In this document: positions 45,144-54,660 of the stretch, one piece after another
How positions within the stretch are numbered: position 1 is the first letter of the stretch
Layout of the letters: every line of letters starts with the position of its first letter
Origin: Paenibacillus sp. FSL H7-0737
Lineage (GTDB): Bacteria > Bacillota > Bacilli > Paenibacillales > Paenibacillaceae
Length of the DNA stretch: 64,000 nucleotides
NCBI RefSeq assembly: GCF_000758545.1
Contig: NZ_CP009279.1
Span: 5,270,001-5,334,000, forward strand
Reading direction: 5' to 3'
Position numbers and translations under genes: made by a program
The notes under the pieces: model-generated
What the model saw: the letters and a program-made list of their open reading frames with translations, nothing else
Told to the model about the DNA's origin: nothing
Databases searched by the model: none

Positions 45144-45908
45144 TTATCGATTATCCAAACGGTCAACATAAACTCGGCCTTTATGGTCTATGGAGCAAAG
45201 AAATACATCCCGAAAATCTGATACACCCTTTTGGCGGATCTGTGTTCTTAACCAGAACCTTGTTTTTCCTATCATCTCTAAATTATGATCCTGGACCTTT
45301 CCATCCATAATCAATGGAATAGGAAGCCCTTCATATCTGATTTTGTTCTTTGGCAGTTTAACTTTCTGACTGCTTACATCTGCATCCTCATCGGTCTTAT
45401 TATTCTCAGCAACTGAACTGCTATTGCCTGTTTGATTGGAAGATGAAAGTCCTTTGTCTTTCTCGAAAACGGTAAGCTGTCCACTGGGCTCCAGAATCGC
45501 AAATTCCACATCAGCAGGACTGGCGATGTTCTGACCACGCAATTGCTGCAATAGATCATCAATATTGTACCTTTGTTTACGCATCTCTCCCCGGTGCAGC
45601 TTGCCTCCAGAAATAAGTATGCTCGGTTTACCGTCCATTAACAGCCGAATCTTTCTACTCTTAAGACTGAGCTGAGCAACCACAACTTGAATGATAACCA
45701 GTGTGGCCATCGGAACCAGACCTTCGTAAATCGGGCGATTAATATCCTCAATCACAAAAACAGCAATCTCAGCAATCATAATTGAGATCGTTAGATCAAA
45801 TACAGATAGCTTACCGATTTCCCTCTTCCCCATGATACGCATGCACAGGAATATGAAGAAATACATCAGCACGGTCAAGAAAATATGGGTAGTGATATGC
45901 TGGGACAT
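45144..45908 (-). CDS. DUF421 domain membrane protein (YetF family)
   Basis: 254 residues. Three N-terminal membrane segments (about residues 8-85) with RIMGKREIGKLSVFDLTISI are followed by the DUF421 soluble domain (GKPSILISGGKLHRGEMRKQRYNIDDLLQQLR). A low-complexity Ser/Asn/Asp linker lies near residues 155-180. The function of the family is poorly defined; some members affect spore germination. Its stop lies 5 bases from the spoVB stop on the other strand. Confidence 0.9.
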   Translation of the reverse strand: MSQHITTHIFLTVLMYFFIFLCMRIMGKREIGKLSVFDLTISIMIAEIAVFVIEDINRPIYEGLVPMATLVIIQVVVAQLSLKSRKIRLLMDGKPSILISGGKLHRGEMRKQRYNIDDLLQQLRGQNIASPADVEFAILEPSGQLTVFEKDKGLSSSNQTGNSSSVAENNKTDEDADVSSQKVKLPKNKIRYEGLPIPLIMDGKVQDHNLEMIGKTRFWLRTQIRQKGVSDFRDVFLCSIDHKGRVYVDRLDNR

Positions 45909-46133
45909 ATAGCTTCGCTCCCCTCCACTCTCACCCGCAGACTTGTTTTCTCGGGCGGATTAATGTAACCCTATTCTGACCGCTCAGCACAGGGAACATT
46001 CGGAAGCTCACATATTAATTAATGGTAAAAAGGCTACAATGCCCATTCTTGTACTATTGGGGCAAGCCTTCCCATACAATGAATAATAACTTATGTAGAT
46101 TATTTTTCTAAAAAAACTTTAGGAGGTTGTACC

Positions 46134-46526
46134 ATGTATTTAATCCGGCGCCTGTTCTCATGGAGAATAGCCAATCCTGTATTGTCTGGCCTATGTCGAT
46201 CATTCCTTTGGATGCTGCTTGGCGCGTTTGTCCTCTCTCTTTTATTATGGGGCAGCGGTCTGAAGGAGCAGGATCTCTCAATGTACACTTATATAGTGCA
46301 CGGCATAGCCGCAGCATTCGGAGGACTAACCGCCGGTCGCAGAGCCACGAACAAAGGCTGGTATCAAGGAAGTCTTACAGGAATCTTTTACGGGATTATC
46401 GTTCTGTTAATTGGATTTCTGGCACTGGATAGCTCACCCTCTGGTGTTGACCTTCTTTGGGTTCTAGCTGCGGCAGCAATTGGTGCACTTGGCGGAATGT
46501 TTGGGGTTAATTTACAGAAAAGCTAA
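46134..46526 (+). CDS. TIGR04086 family membrane protein (YrzE type)
   Basis: 130 residues with four hydrophobic segments. It has the small-residue patterns of this family, including IVHGIAAAFGGLTAGRRA and GWYQGSLTGIFYGI. AGGAGG lies about 8 bases before the ATG. The neighbourhood (yajC, spoVB, secDF) matches yrzE in B. subtilis. Function unknown. Confidence 0.85.
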   Translation: MYLIRRLFSWRIANPVLSGLCRSFLWMLLGAFVLSLLLWGSGLKEQDLSMYTYIVHGIAAAFGGLTAGRRATNKGWYQGSLTGIFYGIIVLLIGFLALDSSPSGVDLLWVLAAAAIGALGGMFGVNLQKS

Positions 46527-46621
46527 AATTATTATTCCATAAAATTCGAAACATTCCTTGGAAATATGTTAAACTGTGATCATCTGACTTCATAAAGAGA
46601 ATCAAGGAGGCTTCGAATGCT

Positions 46622-47461
46622 TTGTTTTACCAATCAATGAATCATATTGTTTTGTACACAGTTGCATTAGTAGTGATATTAGTATGGATTGGCGCTCGTC
46701 GAAATCCAATCATGGCATTAGTTGAAATCGGAAAAGAGATGCTGCGATCCTACAAGTTTTTGCTACTGATGGTAGGCATGTTTGGTGTACTGGTCTTGAA
46801 TAAATACGAACTACAAATTGAAGAAAAAATGCATCTTACCTCAGACTATACATCATTTATATTTGGGCTAGAGGGGCATTTTGTCCAAGCTGTTCAGGAT
46901 ATATTCTATAGTCCATGGCTAACGCCTATCATAGTTTTCTTCTACATTTTCATGCTTCAATCTGTACTAGCAGCTTCTCTAGGTGTCTATCTGTTAGATA
47001 AGAACCGTGTGATGCTGTACGCTACCTGCTATGCTATTATCATTAACTATGCTGTAGCAATTCCATTCTACCTATACTTCCCTGTAAATGAGGTATGGTC
47101 CTATGTACCTGCAGGCGTTAGATTTACTATGCTGGATGTATTTCCGAAGTTTGAGCAAGAGTACCGCCCTCTATCCGGTCTCAACAACTGCTTCCCGAGT
47201 CTACATACGTCCATTTCCGTTACGATGGCATTACTGGCATTCCGTTCAGGAAACCGCCGGTGGATGGTCATTACGAGTATTTCCGCAGTCGTAATCGTCT
47301 TTGGTATATTCTATCTGGGCATTCATTGGCTTACAGATATGATAGGCGGCACTCTGCTAGCAGTCCTAGCTTCAACAGTTGGTGTACAGCTTGCCAAATT
47401 AACCTTACGGGGACGTGAAGAATCGCTCACCGTTCGCAGCCGAATAACGGATATGCGTTAA
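46622..47461 (+). CDS. PAP2 superfamily membrane protein
   Basis: A 279-residue membrane protein with about seven hydrophobic segments. The acid-phosphatase motif PSLHTS (about residues 195-200) and the later GIHWLTDMIGG (about 229-239) supply the two catalytic histidines. The long extra N-terminus and the NNCFPSLHTS context resemble the inositol-phosphorylceramide-synthase-like branch more than simple undecaprenyl phosphatases. The start is TTG with AAGGAGG 11 bases upstream. Confidence 0.83.
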   Translation: MFYQSMNHIVLYTVALVVILVWIGARRNPIMALVEIGKEMLRSYKFLLLMVGMFGVLVLNKYELQIEEKMHLTSDYTSFIFGLEGHFVQAVQDIFYSPWLTPIIVFFYIFMLQSVLAASLGVYLLDKNRVMLYATCYAIIINYAVAIPFYLYFPVNEVWSYVPAGVRFTMLDVFPKFEQEYRPLSGLNNCFPSLHTSISVTMALLAFRSGNRRWMVITSISAVVIVFGIFYLGIHWLTDMIGGTLLAVLASTVGVQLAKLTLRGREESLTVRSRITDMR

Positions 47462-47491
47462 ACCCATAGATCACGATGAAAGATGAACATC

Positions 47492-47534
47492 AAAAAAGCG
47501 GTGTCATTCTCTTAATGAGAAGACACCGCTTTTT
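47492..47534. terminator. bidirectional terminator between PAP2 gene and yajC
   Basis: Hairpin AAAAGCGGTGTC/GACACCGCTTTT with loop ATTCTCTTAATGAGAA, between converging genes. Confidence 0.9.
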
Positions 47535-47555
47535 ATGTACTTTTAAATAACGAAA

Positions 47556-47864
47556 CTATACTTTCTCCTCCACGTCCGTGGCAACGGAGTGACTAATGGA
47601 ACCGCGATCAAAGGTCAGTTTAGTTACATCATTGACCCGTAGAACCACGATATCATCGGAAATCTCCATGATCGTACCGTGAAGACCACCAATAGTAACG
47701 ATTTTATCGCCCTTTTTCAGAGACTTCAACATTGCATTACGTGTTTTGGTCTTCTTCTGTTGCGGACGAATCAGCAAGAAGTAGAATACTACAAACATAA
47801 GTACGAATGGACCTACAAGACCCAGTATACTACCTCCGCCTGTTGCTGCTGCATATTGAAACAT
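47556..47864 (-). CDS. yajC: preprotein translocase subunit YajC
   Basis: 102 residues with one membrane helix (about 13-33), FLLIRPQQKKTKTRNAML and the GDKIVTIGGLHGTI motif, typical of YajC, an accessory of SecDF. The start is ATG 47864, just after GGGGGGAG. It is last in the ruvC-ruvA-ruvB-spoIID-queA-tgt-yajC transcript. Confidence 0.95.
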   Translation of the reverse strand: MFQYAAATGGGSILGLVGPFVLMFVVFYFLLIRPQQKKTKTRNAMLKSLKKGDKIVTIGGLHGTIMEISDDIVVLRVNDVTKLTFDRGSISHSVATDVEEKV

Positions 47865-47913
47865 ATTTCTCCCCCCTTTCAAAGCACATTAAAACATGGA
47901 CCTCAACGAAGCT

Positions 47914-49050
47914 TTAGAAGCCTTTAAGATTATCATATAATCCGTATTTAGCAAAAAACTCATCGCGAAAATCAAGCAGCCGATCTTCCTTGATGGCTTC
48001 GCGCACTTTACGCATCAAATCCAACAGGAAGTGCAAGTTATGGTATGTCGTCAATCTAAGTCCGAAGGTTTCATCGGCTTTGATTAGATGGCGCAAATAA
48101 GCGCGGGAATAATTCCGGCATGTATAGCAGTTGCACTCCGGATCAAGCGGCCCAAAATCGCGGGCATACTTTGCGTTGCGTACAACGAGTCTTCCCTGAC
48201 TGGTCATCGTTGTTCCATTACGAGCAATACGGGTAGGCAGAACACAGTCGAACATGTCCACTCCCCGGATTGAACCTTCCAACAGCGCATCCGGTGAACC
48301 AACGCCCATCAAATAGCGAGGTTTGCCTTGTGGCAGCAGGGGAACTGTATAATCCAGCACTTCATACATTAGCTGCTTGGACTCTCCGACGCTGAGCCCT
48401 CCAATAGCATACCCCGGGAAATCCATGGAAGTCAAATCTGCCGCGCTCTGACGGCGAAGATCCTCATACATACCTCCTTGAACGATAGCGAACAGCCCTT
48501 GATCATTCGGGCGAGCATGACTTTTCAGGCAACGTTCTGCCCAGCGTGTTGTACGCTCCAATGATTTTTTCACGTAGTCATATTCCGCTGGGAATGGAGG
48601 ACACTCATCGAATGCCATCATGATATCAGAGCCAAGTGCGTTCTGAACTTCCATAGCTACTTCAGGAGACAAGAACTTCTTATCCCCATTTAGATGGGAA
48701 CGGAAATGAACGCCTTCTTCGGTAATCTTGCGCATGTCACTAAGCGAGAATACTTGAAATCCGCCGCTATCCGTTAGAATGGGACGGTCCCAGTTCATGA
48801 ACTTGTGCAGTCCGCCTGCTTCACGAACAATATCATGGCCAGGTCTCAGGAACAAATGGTACGTATTGCTCAAAATAATATGAGCATCCATCTCTTTCAG
48901 TTCTTCAGGACTCATTGTCTTGACTGTAGCTTGTGTGCCGACTGGCATAAATGCAGGTGTCTCAATCACACCATGTGGAGTATGGACTCTTCCAAGTCTT
49001 GCTCCGGATTGTTTGCACGTTTTGATGTGCTCATAAGTAATTGCTGCCAT
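47914..49050 (-). CDS. tgt: tRNA-guanine transglycosylase
   Basis: A 378-residue enzyme that swaps G34 for preQ1 in GUN-anticodon tRNAs. The catalytic region LTDSGGFQVFSLSDMRKI, GGLSVGESK and the zinc site CNCYTCRNYSRAYLRHL are all visible. It lies 21 bases after queA, the usual pairing in the queuosine pathway. Confidence 0.97.
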   Translation of the reverse strand: MAAITYEHIKTCKQSGARLGRVHTPHGVIETPAFMPVGTQATVKTMSPEELKEMDAHIILSNTYHLFLRPGHDIVREAGGLHKFMNWDRPILTDSGGFQVFSLSDMRKITEEGVHFRSHLNGDKKFLSPEVAMEVQNALGSDIMMAFDECPPFPAEYDYVKKSLERTTRWAERCLKSHARPNDQGLFAIVQGGMYEDLRRQSAADLTSMDFPGYAIGGLSVGESKQLMYEVLDYTVPLLPQGKPRYLMGVGSPDALLEGSIRGVDMFDCVLPTRIARNGTTMTSQGRLVVRNAKYARDFGPLDPECNCYTCRNYSRAYLRHLIKADETFGLRLTTYHNLHFLLDLMRKVREAIKEDRLLDFRDEFFAKYGLYDNLKGF

Positions 49051-49071
49051 AAGTTAACCCATCCTCTTACC

Positions 49072-50100
49072 TTAGTAAATAAACATTGCATCTCCAAAGC
49101 TAAAAAACCGGTATTTCTGCTCTATCGCTTCTTCATAAGCAGCTAGAATATGTTCCCGACCTGCCAAAGCACTAACCAACATCACCAAAGTAGACTTCGG
49201 CAAATGAAAATTAGTAATTAACGCATTAACTACACTAAACTTATAGCCCGGATAGATGAAAATATCCGTCCAGCCACTACATTCCACTAGCGGACCGCCT
49301 TCGCATTGTCTTCCGACTGTTTCAAGTGTCCGACAAGAAGTTGTCCCTACCGCTATAATGCGACCACCTTGTTCCTTGGTAGCATTTATAGTATCTGCTG
49401 TTTCTTGAGACATTACAAAATACTCTGAATGCATAACATGCTCTTCAACCTTCTCAACAGACATCGGACGGAACGTTCCGAGACCTACATGAAGTGTAAT
49501 ATAAGCAATATTCACACCCTTGGCTTCAATCTGATCCAACAGTTCTTTGGTAAAATGAAGCCCTGCTGTAGGAGCAGCAGCTGATCCCTCATGCTTAGCA
49601 TAAACGGTCTGATATCGTTCCCGATCATCGAGTGTTTCCTTAATATAAGGAGGCAGTGGCATTGTTCCCAGCCTGTCCAGAATCTCCTGAAAAATACCCT
49701 GATAAATGAACCGAAGCGTTCGTCCACCCATATCAGCCTCGTCCTCAATAACAGCACGAAGCTCATCACTAAAGATGATAACCGCTCCTGTCTTGAGTTT
49801 TTTACCTGGCTTTACAAGAGCTTCCCAACGATCGTCTCCCAGATTCTTAAGGAGAAGCACTTCAGCTTTAGCCCCCGTATCTTCTTTAGCCCCAAACAAT
49901 CTGGCAGGAATGACTCTCGTATCATTCAGAACAAGCGTATCTCCCGGTTGAAAATAATTAATAATATCGGTAAAATGCCGGTGAGCCAGCTCCCCATCCT
50001 CCTTATTTACTAAGAGCAGTCTAGAAGAGCTACGGTCAGAGAGTGGTGTCTGGGCAATTAATTCTTCCGGTAAATGAAAATCATATGCGTCTACATTCAT
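49072..50100 (-). CDS. queA: S-adenosylmethionine:tRNA ribosyltransferase-isomerase
   Basis: A 342-residue enzyme that adds the epoxycyclopentane moiety to preQ1-tRNA. The N-terminus YDFHLPEELIAQTPL, the NDTRVIPARL motif, SAAAPTAGLHFT and the ending YRFFSFGDAM are characteristic. It starts 9 bases after the spoIID-like gene, so the two are co-transcribed. Confidence 0.97.
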   Translation of the reverse strand: MNVDAYDFHLPEELIAQTPLSDRSSSRLLLVNKEDGELAHRHFTDIINYFQPGDTLVLNDTRVIPARLFGAKEDTGAKAEVLLLKNLGDDRWEALVKPGKKLKTGAVIIFSDELRAVIEDEADMGGRTLRFIYQGIFQEILDRLGTMPLPPYIKETLDDRERYQTVYAKHEGSAAAPTAGLHFTKELLDQIEAKGVNIAYITLHVGLGTFRPMSVEKVEEHVMHSEYFVMSQETADTINATKEQGGRIIAVGTTSCRTLETVGRQCEGGPLVECSGWTDIFIYPGYKFSVVNALITNFHLPKSTLVMLVSALAGREHILAAYEEAIEQKYRFFSFGDAMFIY

Positions 50101-50109
50101 GGTCTGTCT

Positions 50110-52212
50110 TCATTCCTTAACTATAGTAACGTTCTGATAATAGTGTTGCAATATCTGCTTGTAATCATACCCGCTGTCAGCCATGCCTTTCACGCCCCAT
50201 TGCGACATGCCTAGACCATGACCGTATCCTTGGCCAATGAACAGAAAGCCCGAACTGTTAGTAATCGCTCTGGCTGAGGAATCCCCACCCATCACTACAG
50301 TTCCACTACCGTTCACATTAACCTTACCTGATGCAGAGAGTACACCTGCGCTCTGTGAACTTCCAATCGTGCTGGTAGCACCGTCAGCGCCTAATACAGT
50401 ATAACTTCCGGCTGGTACAATATCAAACAATGTACTTGGCAATCCATTGAACGCAGAACGGAACATATCAGGATATTTCACATCCAGTGCCTGACCATTT
50501 GCTTTCACCTGAATCGCTCTTCCAGAAGGGCCGCGCTGAGTGACCTGCAGATTAAGGATGCTAGAAGGAAGCGCGCTAGTTGTTTTACCCTGCAAGCTTT
50601 TTAGAAGGTCGGCAGAGGTGTATGGCCCTTTGATCCAGCTATAACTACCGGACTCATAGACTTTGTCTAGAACAACAGCATTCTCGCCTGGATTCAGCTT
50701 ACCTACCGCACTTACACTACTTTCAACAGCAGGAAGCGGGCGTACATTGACATCTTTAGTGGTGGCTGTCGCTATATCCAGTCCCGCTGCAGTTTTATTT
50801 CCTGTCAATTTAATGTTATCCTCACGTGCGTATCCAGAGGTGCCATTAGCGAGCAGTAAATAATACCACTTCTTAGCGGTCGCGGTAGCTGCGACATCCT
50901 CTTTGCTGGGAACGCTGGCAAATGCATCTCCACCATTGCCCCATACCTCTGATGGATCAGAGGTTACTCCGCCACTGTTCGAGGAGAACACAGCCTCTAT
51001 AACTTTACCACCGCTCATCAATACTTCACCGGCAGTAGCATCCACTGCCTTAATAATAACTGGAGCCTCTGATCCGATTCCGTTATATACCTGACTCAAT
51101 GTAGAATCTACTACATTCGCTACTTCGAAACGGTTGCCTTGCGCCATTGCATAGCTTCGGGCCGCGACAGCCTGAGCCTTTAGAGCTTCATCCGGCCAGC
51201 TGGAGGAAACCTCTCCTCCAACCACTGCATACAAATATTGTTCCAGTGGCACTTCATTGATAACCGCTAGGGAACCTCTCAAATTACTTAGTTCCATATT
51301 TCCACGGTAGGTACGCTTGGATCTTTCTTCGAGCTGAATTCCAGCCTCACTGCCAACGGCCAAAAATTTAGCTTCATTTCCGGAAACCATATAATGATTA
51401 GCCTGTGTCTCGCTGCTAAGGTCCAGCCCAGCATCCAGACGCATGATTAACCCAGGTGAAGTTGCAGCAGACATAGCAAGCTGTGGCAATGCTGCAGACA
51501 CTGCGGTCTGAACAGCACCCAAATCTTTGTCGTTCGCAGCTTCGCCTACCCATACCTCAAACTGAGCACTGCCATCACTTCCTGAGAGAAACACCTTCCA
51601 GGCATCAAAACCAGCAGCTGTAATACTACTCAGAGCAGTATCAGCTTCTTGTTCCGAAGAATAGCGACCCGCCGATAAATGCTTGTCCCCTTTCACCGCA
51701 GGGGTTTGATCAGCAGTAATGCCGAGTCCTGCCTTTACTACACGGGTAAGCCCATCCTTGGCAGCAGCTTCACTGGCATAGACACCTGTATACAATTGAT
51801 ATACATTGGTTCCATTTCTAGAAATCATATAAATTTGAGGCTTATCAGAGGTGGACTGAAGCTTTTTAGCCGCATCGGCAGCTGTTTTCCAGCTTGAAGT
51901 CTCCATTACCTTTACTCTATAACCATCCACACTAACACGAATTCTGCTCTGGGCAGGCACCGATAACAAAGGAGTGCTCCCTGGTTGGTTTGACATCAAA
52001 GTGAAGCTTTGTGTCGATAACATAGTTACTACTGGCACGGTAGATTTATATTTACTACCAATATCGGCATAAAGGGCAACTCTTATCGTACTATTAGAAT
52101 CGGCATGACTGGCACCCGCAGGGATCAAGAGACTTCCCACAGCAATCGCAGCTGCTAGCAATCCTTTGCTTAGTGGAGCTATTCCTCTCCATTTCATCTT
52201 CGTATGCTTCAT
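50110..52212 (-). CDS. SpoIID/LytB domain protein with SPOR repeats
   Basis: A 700-residue exported protein. The signal peptide is cleaved near AGASHA (about residue 37). Two SPOR-like repeats follow (about residues 115-165 and 175-235). The SpoIID/LytB domain contains PLEQYLYAVVGGEVSSSW with the catalytic-type Glu, ALKAQAVAARSYA and FSSNSGGVTSDPSEVW. The final GQGYGHGLGMSQWGVKGMA is conserved. SpoIID-type proteins are lytic transglycosylases acting on denuded glycan strands. An additional SH3-like segment (about 470-520) splits the domain. Confidence 0.92.
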   Translation of the reverse strand: MKHTKMKWRGIAPLSKGLLAAAIAVGSLLIPAGASHADSNSTIRVALYADIGSKYKSTVPVVTMLSTQSFTLMSNQPGSTPLLSVPAQSRIRVSVDGYRVKVMETSSWKTAADAAKKLQSTSDKPQIYMISRNGTNVYQLYTGVYASEAAAKDGLTRVVKAGLGITADQTPAVKGDKHLSAGRYSSEQEADTALSSITAAGFDAWKVFLSGSDGSAQFEVWVGEAANDKDLGAVQTAVSAALPQLAMSAATSPGLIMRLDAGLDLSSETQANHYMVSGNEAKFLAVGSEAGIQLEERSKRTYRGNMELSNLRGSLAVINEVPLEQYLYAVVGGEVSSSWPDEALKAQAVAARSYAMAQGNRFEVANVVDSTLSQVYNGIGSEAPVIIKAVDATAGEVLMSGGKVIEAVFSSNSGGVTSDPSEVWGNGGDAFASVPSKEDVAATATAKKWYYLLLANGTSGYAREDNIKLTGNKTAAGLDIATATTKDVNVRPLPAVESSVSAVGKLNPGENAVVLDKVYESGSYSWIKGPYTSADLLKSLQGKTTSALPSSILNLQVTQRGPSGRAIQVKANGQALDVKYPDMFRSAFNGLPSTLFDIVPAGSYTVLGADGATSTIGSSQSAGVLSASGKVNVNGSGTVVMGGDSSARAITNSSGFLFIGQGYGHGLGMSQWGVKGMADSGYDYKQILQHYYQNVTIVKE

Positions 52213-52244
52213 CCAGCATCCTCCTTTTAAATGTAGTTACTGAC

Positions 52245-53252
52245 TCAATGCTGCTCCGGAGGGAGCGGAAGGCCTAAGTGATGATAAGCGGCCGGGGTTA
52301 CAATTCTTCCACGAGGGCTCCTCTGCAAGAATCCTATCTGCAGCAGGTAGGGCTCATAAACATCCTCAATCGTCTGACTCTCCTCACCAATTGTAGCAGC
52401 AATCGTATCCAGTCCTACAGGACCGCCACGAAAGCTTGAGATCATCGCTCTTAACATCTTGTGGTCGATGCTGTCCAGCCCACGTGGATCCACTTGTAGC
52501 ATCTTCAGGGCTTCCCCAGAAATCTCAGGGGTTATAATCCCATCGCCGCGCACTTGAGCAAAATCACGGACTCGCTTCAATAGTCGGTTCGCAATCCGCG
52601 GCGTTCCACGGGAACGAAGCGCTATCTCTTCCGCCGCATCTCCGACAATCTCAATCCCTAAAAGATCTGCATTTCGAGCAACAATGAAGCTTAGCTCATC
52701 TATGGTATAGAACTCCAAGCGGCTGACCACTCCGAAACGATCACGTAGTGGCGCTGACAGCAGGCCAGCACGGGTGGTAGCACCTATAAGTGTGAAAGGC
52801 GGCAAATCCAAGCGTACCGAACGGGCACTTGGCCCTTTGCCGATCATGATGTCCAGCGCGAAGTCCTCCATCGCCGGATACATAACCTCCTCCACCGTCC
52901 GGTGTAAGCGGTGAATTTCATCGATGAACAGCACGTCGCCTTCCTGCAGGTTCGTCAGCAGGGCGGCTAAATCTCCCGGCCGCTCTATAGCAGGACCGGA
53001 AGTTGTTCGTAAATTCACACCCAGCTCATTGGCGATAATGTTTGCGAGTGTTGTTTTACCGAGACCTGGAGGCCCGTAGAGCAGCACATGATCCAGCGCT
53101 TCACTTCTCATTTTGGCCGCTTCGATATATATTTTCAGGTTTTCTTTTACCTGATTCTGTCCGATATATTCTCCCAGATAACGAGGGCGTAAACTTAATT
53201 CTACGGCTTGCTCGTCCATCATCAAATTAGCGGATATAATCCGGTCATCCAT
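52245..53252 (-). CDS. ruvB: Holliday junction helicase subunit RuvB
   Basis: A 335-residue AAA+ branch-migration motor. Walker A GPPGLGKTT, Walker B VLFIDEIHRL, FTLIGATTRAG (sensor 1) and the C-terminal winged helix with GFLQRSPRGRI are present. It follows ruvA by 36 bases. Confidence 0.97.
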   Translation of the reverse strand: MDDRIISANLMMDEQAVELSLRPRYLGEYIGQNQVKENLKIYIEAAKMRSEALDHVLLYGPPGLGKTTLANIIANELGVNLRTTSGPAIERPGDLAALLTNLQEGDVLFIDEIHRLHRTVEEVMYPAMEDFALDIMIGKGPSARSVRLDLPPFTLIGATTRAGLLSAPLRDRFGVVSRLEFYTIDELSFIVARNADLLGIEIVGDAAEEIALRSRGTPRIANRLLKRVRDFAQVRGDGIITPEISGEALKMLQVDPRGLDSIDHKMLRAMISSFRGGPVGLDTIAATIGEESQTIEDVYEPYLLQIGFLQRSPRGRIVTPAAYHHLGLPLPPEQH

Positions 53253-53288
53253 TCCTATCGCTCCCTTTCTTCAAGGATGTGTTCGGCT

Positions 53289-53906
53289 TTACTTAGCAAT
53301 ATATAATAGCCCAAGTGCTTTCTTCATCAACACATCTACAGTCCCTGTCTCTGCGCCCTCTTTTTTCATAGCGAGCCACACACGGTCCAATTCACTTTCG
53401 GTATAACCTAATCCCTTAAGGGCATCCCTAGCCTCTTGCCAAGCTAACCCATCCGATGCTTCTTCCATTGGAACTGCAAATAATCCCGTTTGCATGGAAG
53501 CCATACTGAGTCCGTCCAGCTTGTCCTTCAAATCTAGGATCATCCGCTGCGCCGTCTTCTTGCCAATGCCCGGCAGTTTCGTTAAGAAGGTTATATTCTC
53601 TTGGTAAATTGCCGAGATCAACTGATCTGGAGTTCCACCTGTCAGTATTCCGAGTGCAACCTTCGGACCGATCCCAGATACCTCAATCAACTTGCGGAAC
53701 AATTTTTGCTCCTCCCGAGTCGGGAACCCGAACAGAAGCGTCGCATCCTCACGTGTTTGATAATGAATATAGATCGTTACAGGTCCTTCTACTTTAGCAA
53801 ATGCATAAGGGTTCGGGCAGAACACCCGATATCCTACGCCCTGCACATCCAGCACCACATATTCCGACTCTAAATGAACGACGGGTCCTCTTAAGAAATC
53901 TATCAT
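53289..53906 (-). CDS. ruvA: Holliday junction subunit RuvA
   Basis: 205 residues: an N-terminal OB-fold (IDFLRGPVVHLESEYVVLDV), two helix-hairpin-helix motifs (VSGIGPKVALGIL and LPGIGKKTAQRMI) and a flexible linker. The C-terminal RuvB-contact domain ends the protein (about residues 155-205). Its start overlaps the ruvC stop by 4 bases. Confidence 0.97.
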   Translation of the reverse strand: MIDFLRGPVVHLESEYVVLDVQGVGYRVFCPNPYAFAKVEGPVTIYIHYQTREDATLLFGFPTREEQKLFRKLIEVSGIGPKVALGILTGGTPDQLISAIYQENITFLTKLPGIGKKTAQRMILDLKDKLDGLSMASMQTGLFAVPMEEASDGLAWQEARDALKGLGYTESELDRVWLAMKKEGAETGTVDVLMKKALGLLYIAK

Positions 53907-54406
53907 TTTCGCAATACCTCATTTAATTTAGAATTAAGACTGCTCGAATGGGCATGACATACCGCTACCGCGAGTGCATCCGCTACATCATCCGGTTTAG
54001 GGATCGCCGATAATTTCAGTAGCAGCTTCACCATTTCCTGTACCTGCCGTTTCTCTGCCTTACCATAACCAACTACAGCCTGCTTCACCATCATAGGTGT
54101 ATATTCCGAGACGGGTAAGCCACGCTGTACTGCAGCTAATATCGTCACTCCGCGGGCCTGTGCTACTGGCAATGCTGTTGTAACATTACGTGCAAAGAAC
54201 AACTTCTCTATCGCTACAGCATCAGGTTTATATTTATCAATGAGCTGACCCATGCCTTCATAGACATGCAACAGACGTTCTTCCTCAGGCGTGTGAGCCT
54301 CAGTCTGGATACAACCATATTGGACCGGGGTCAACTTATGACCTTCCTTATCCACAAAGCCAAAACCGACAATCGCCAGCCCTGGATCAATTCCCAAAAT
54401 GCGCAA
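53903..54406 (-). CDS. ruvC: Holliday junction resolvase RuvC
   Basis: A 167-residue endonuclease. The acidic residues are visible in ILGIDPGLA (Asp7), VAIEKLFFARN (Glu) and DVADALAVAVCH (Asp pair). The start is TTG at 54406 with GAGGAG 9 bases upstream. First gene of the ruvC-A-B operon. In many Bacillus genomes ruvC is replaced by recU, so this is a useful marker of the group. Confidence 0.95.
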   Translation of the reverse strand: MRILGIDPGLAIVGFGFVDKEGHKLTPVQYGCIQTEAHTPEEERLLHVYEGMGQLIDKYKPDAVAIEKLFFARNVTTALPVAQARGVTILAAVQRGLPVSEYTPMMVKQAVVGYGKAEKRQVQEMVKLLLKLSAIPKPDDVADALAVAVCHAHSSSLNSKLNEVLRK

Positions 54407-54598
54407 GCACGATCTCTCCTCTATAACAGGCAGTTTATTCCACCGTTTTCATCCATTACTCCGCTACGAAGCGAACATATGTATTCCTTCAAACCATTAT
54501 AGCAAAAATACCCCTTCCGGGAGAAAAAAAGTTTACCCTCTGATGCGAAATGACAACTTTAGGCCTACAATGAGAACCTCAAACTTTCTTATATTTGC

Positions 54599-54645
54599 AA
54601 AAAAAAGCTGCCCTATAGCCATTAATAATGACTTTAGGACAGCTG
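54599..54645 (-). terminator. terminator of bofC
   Basis: Minus-strand hairpin AGCTGtCCTA/TAGGgCAGCT followed by eight T. The 54407-54598 gap shows no other feature beyond the expected ruvC promoter region. Confidence 0.8.
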
Positions 54646-54660
54646 ATATGCTTAAGGATG

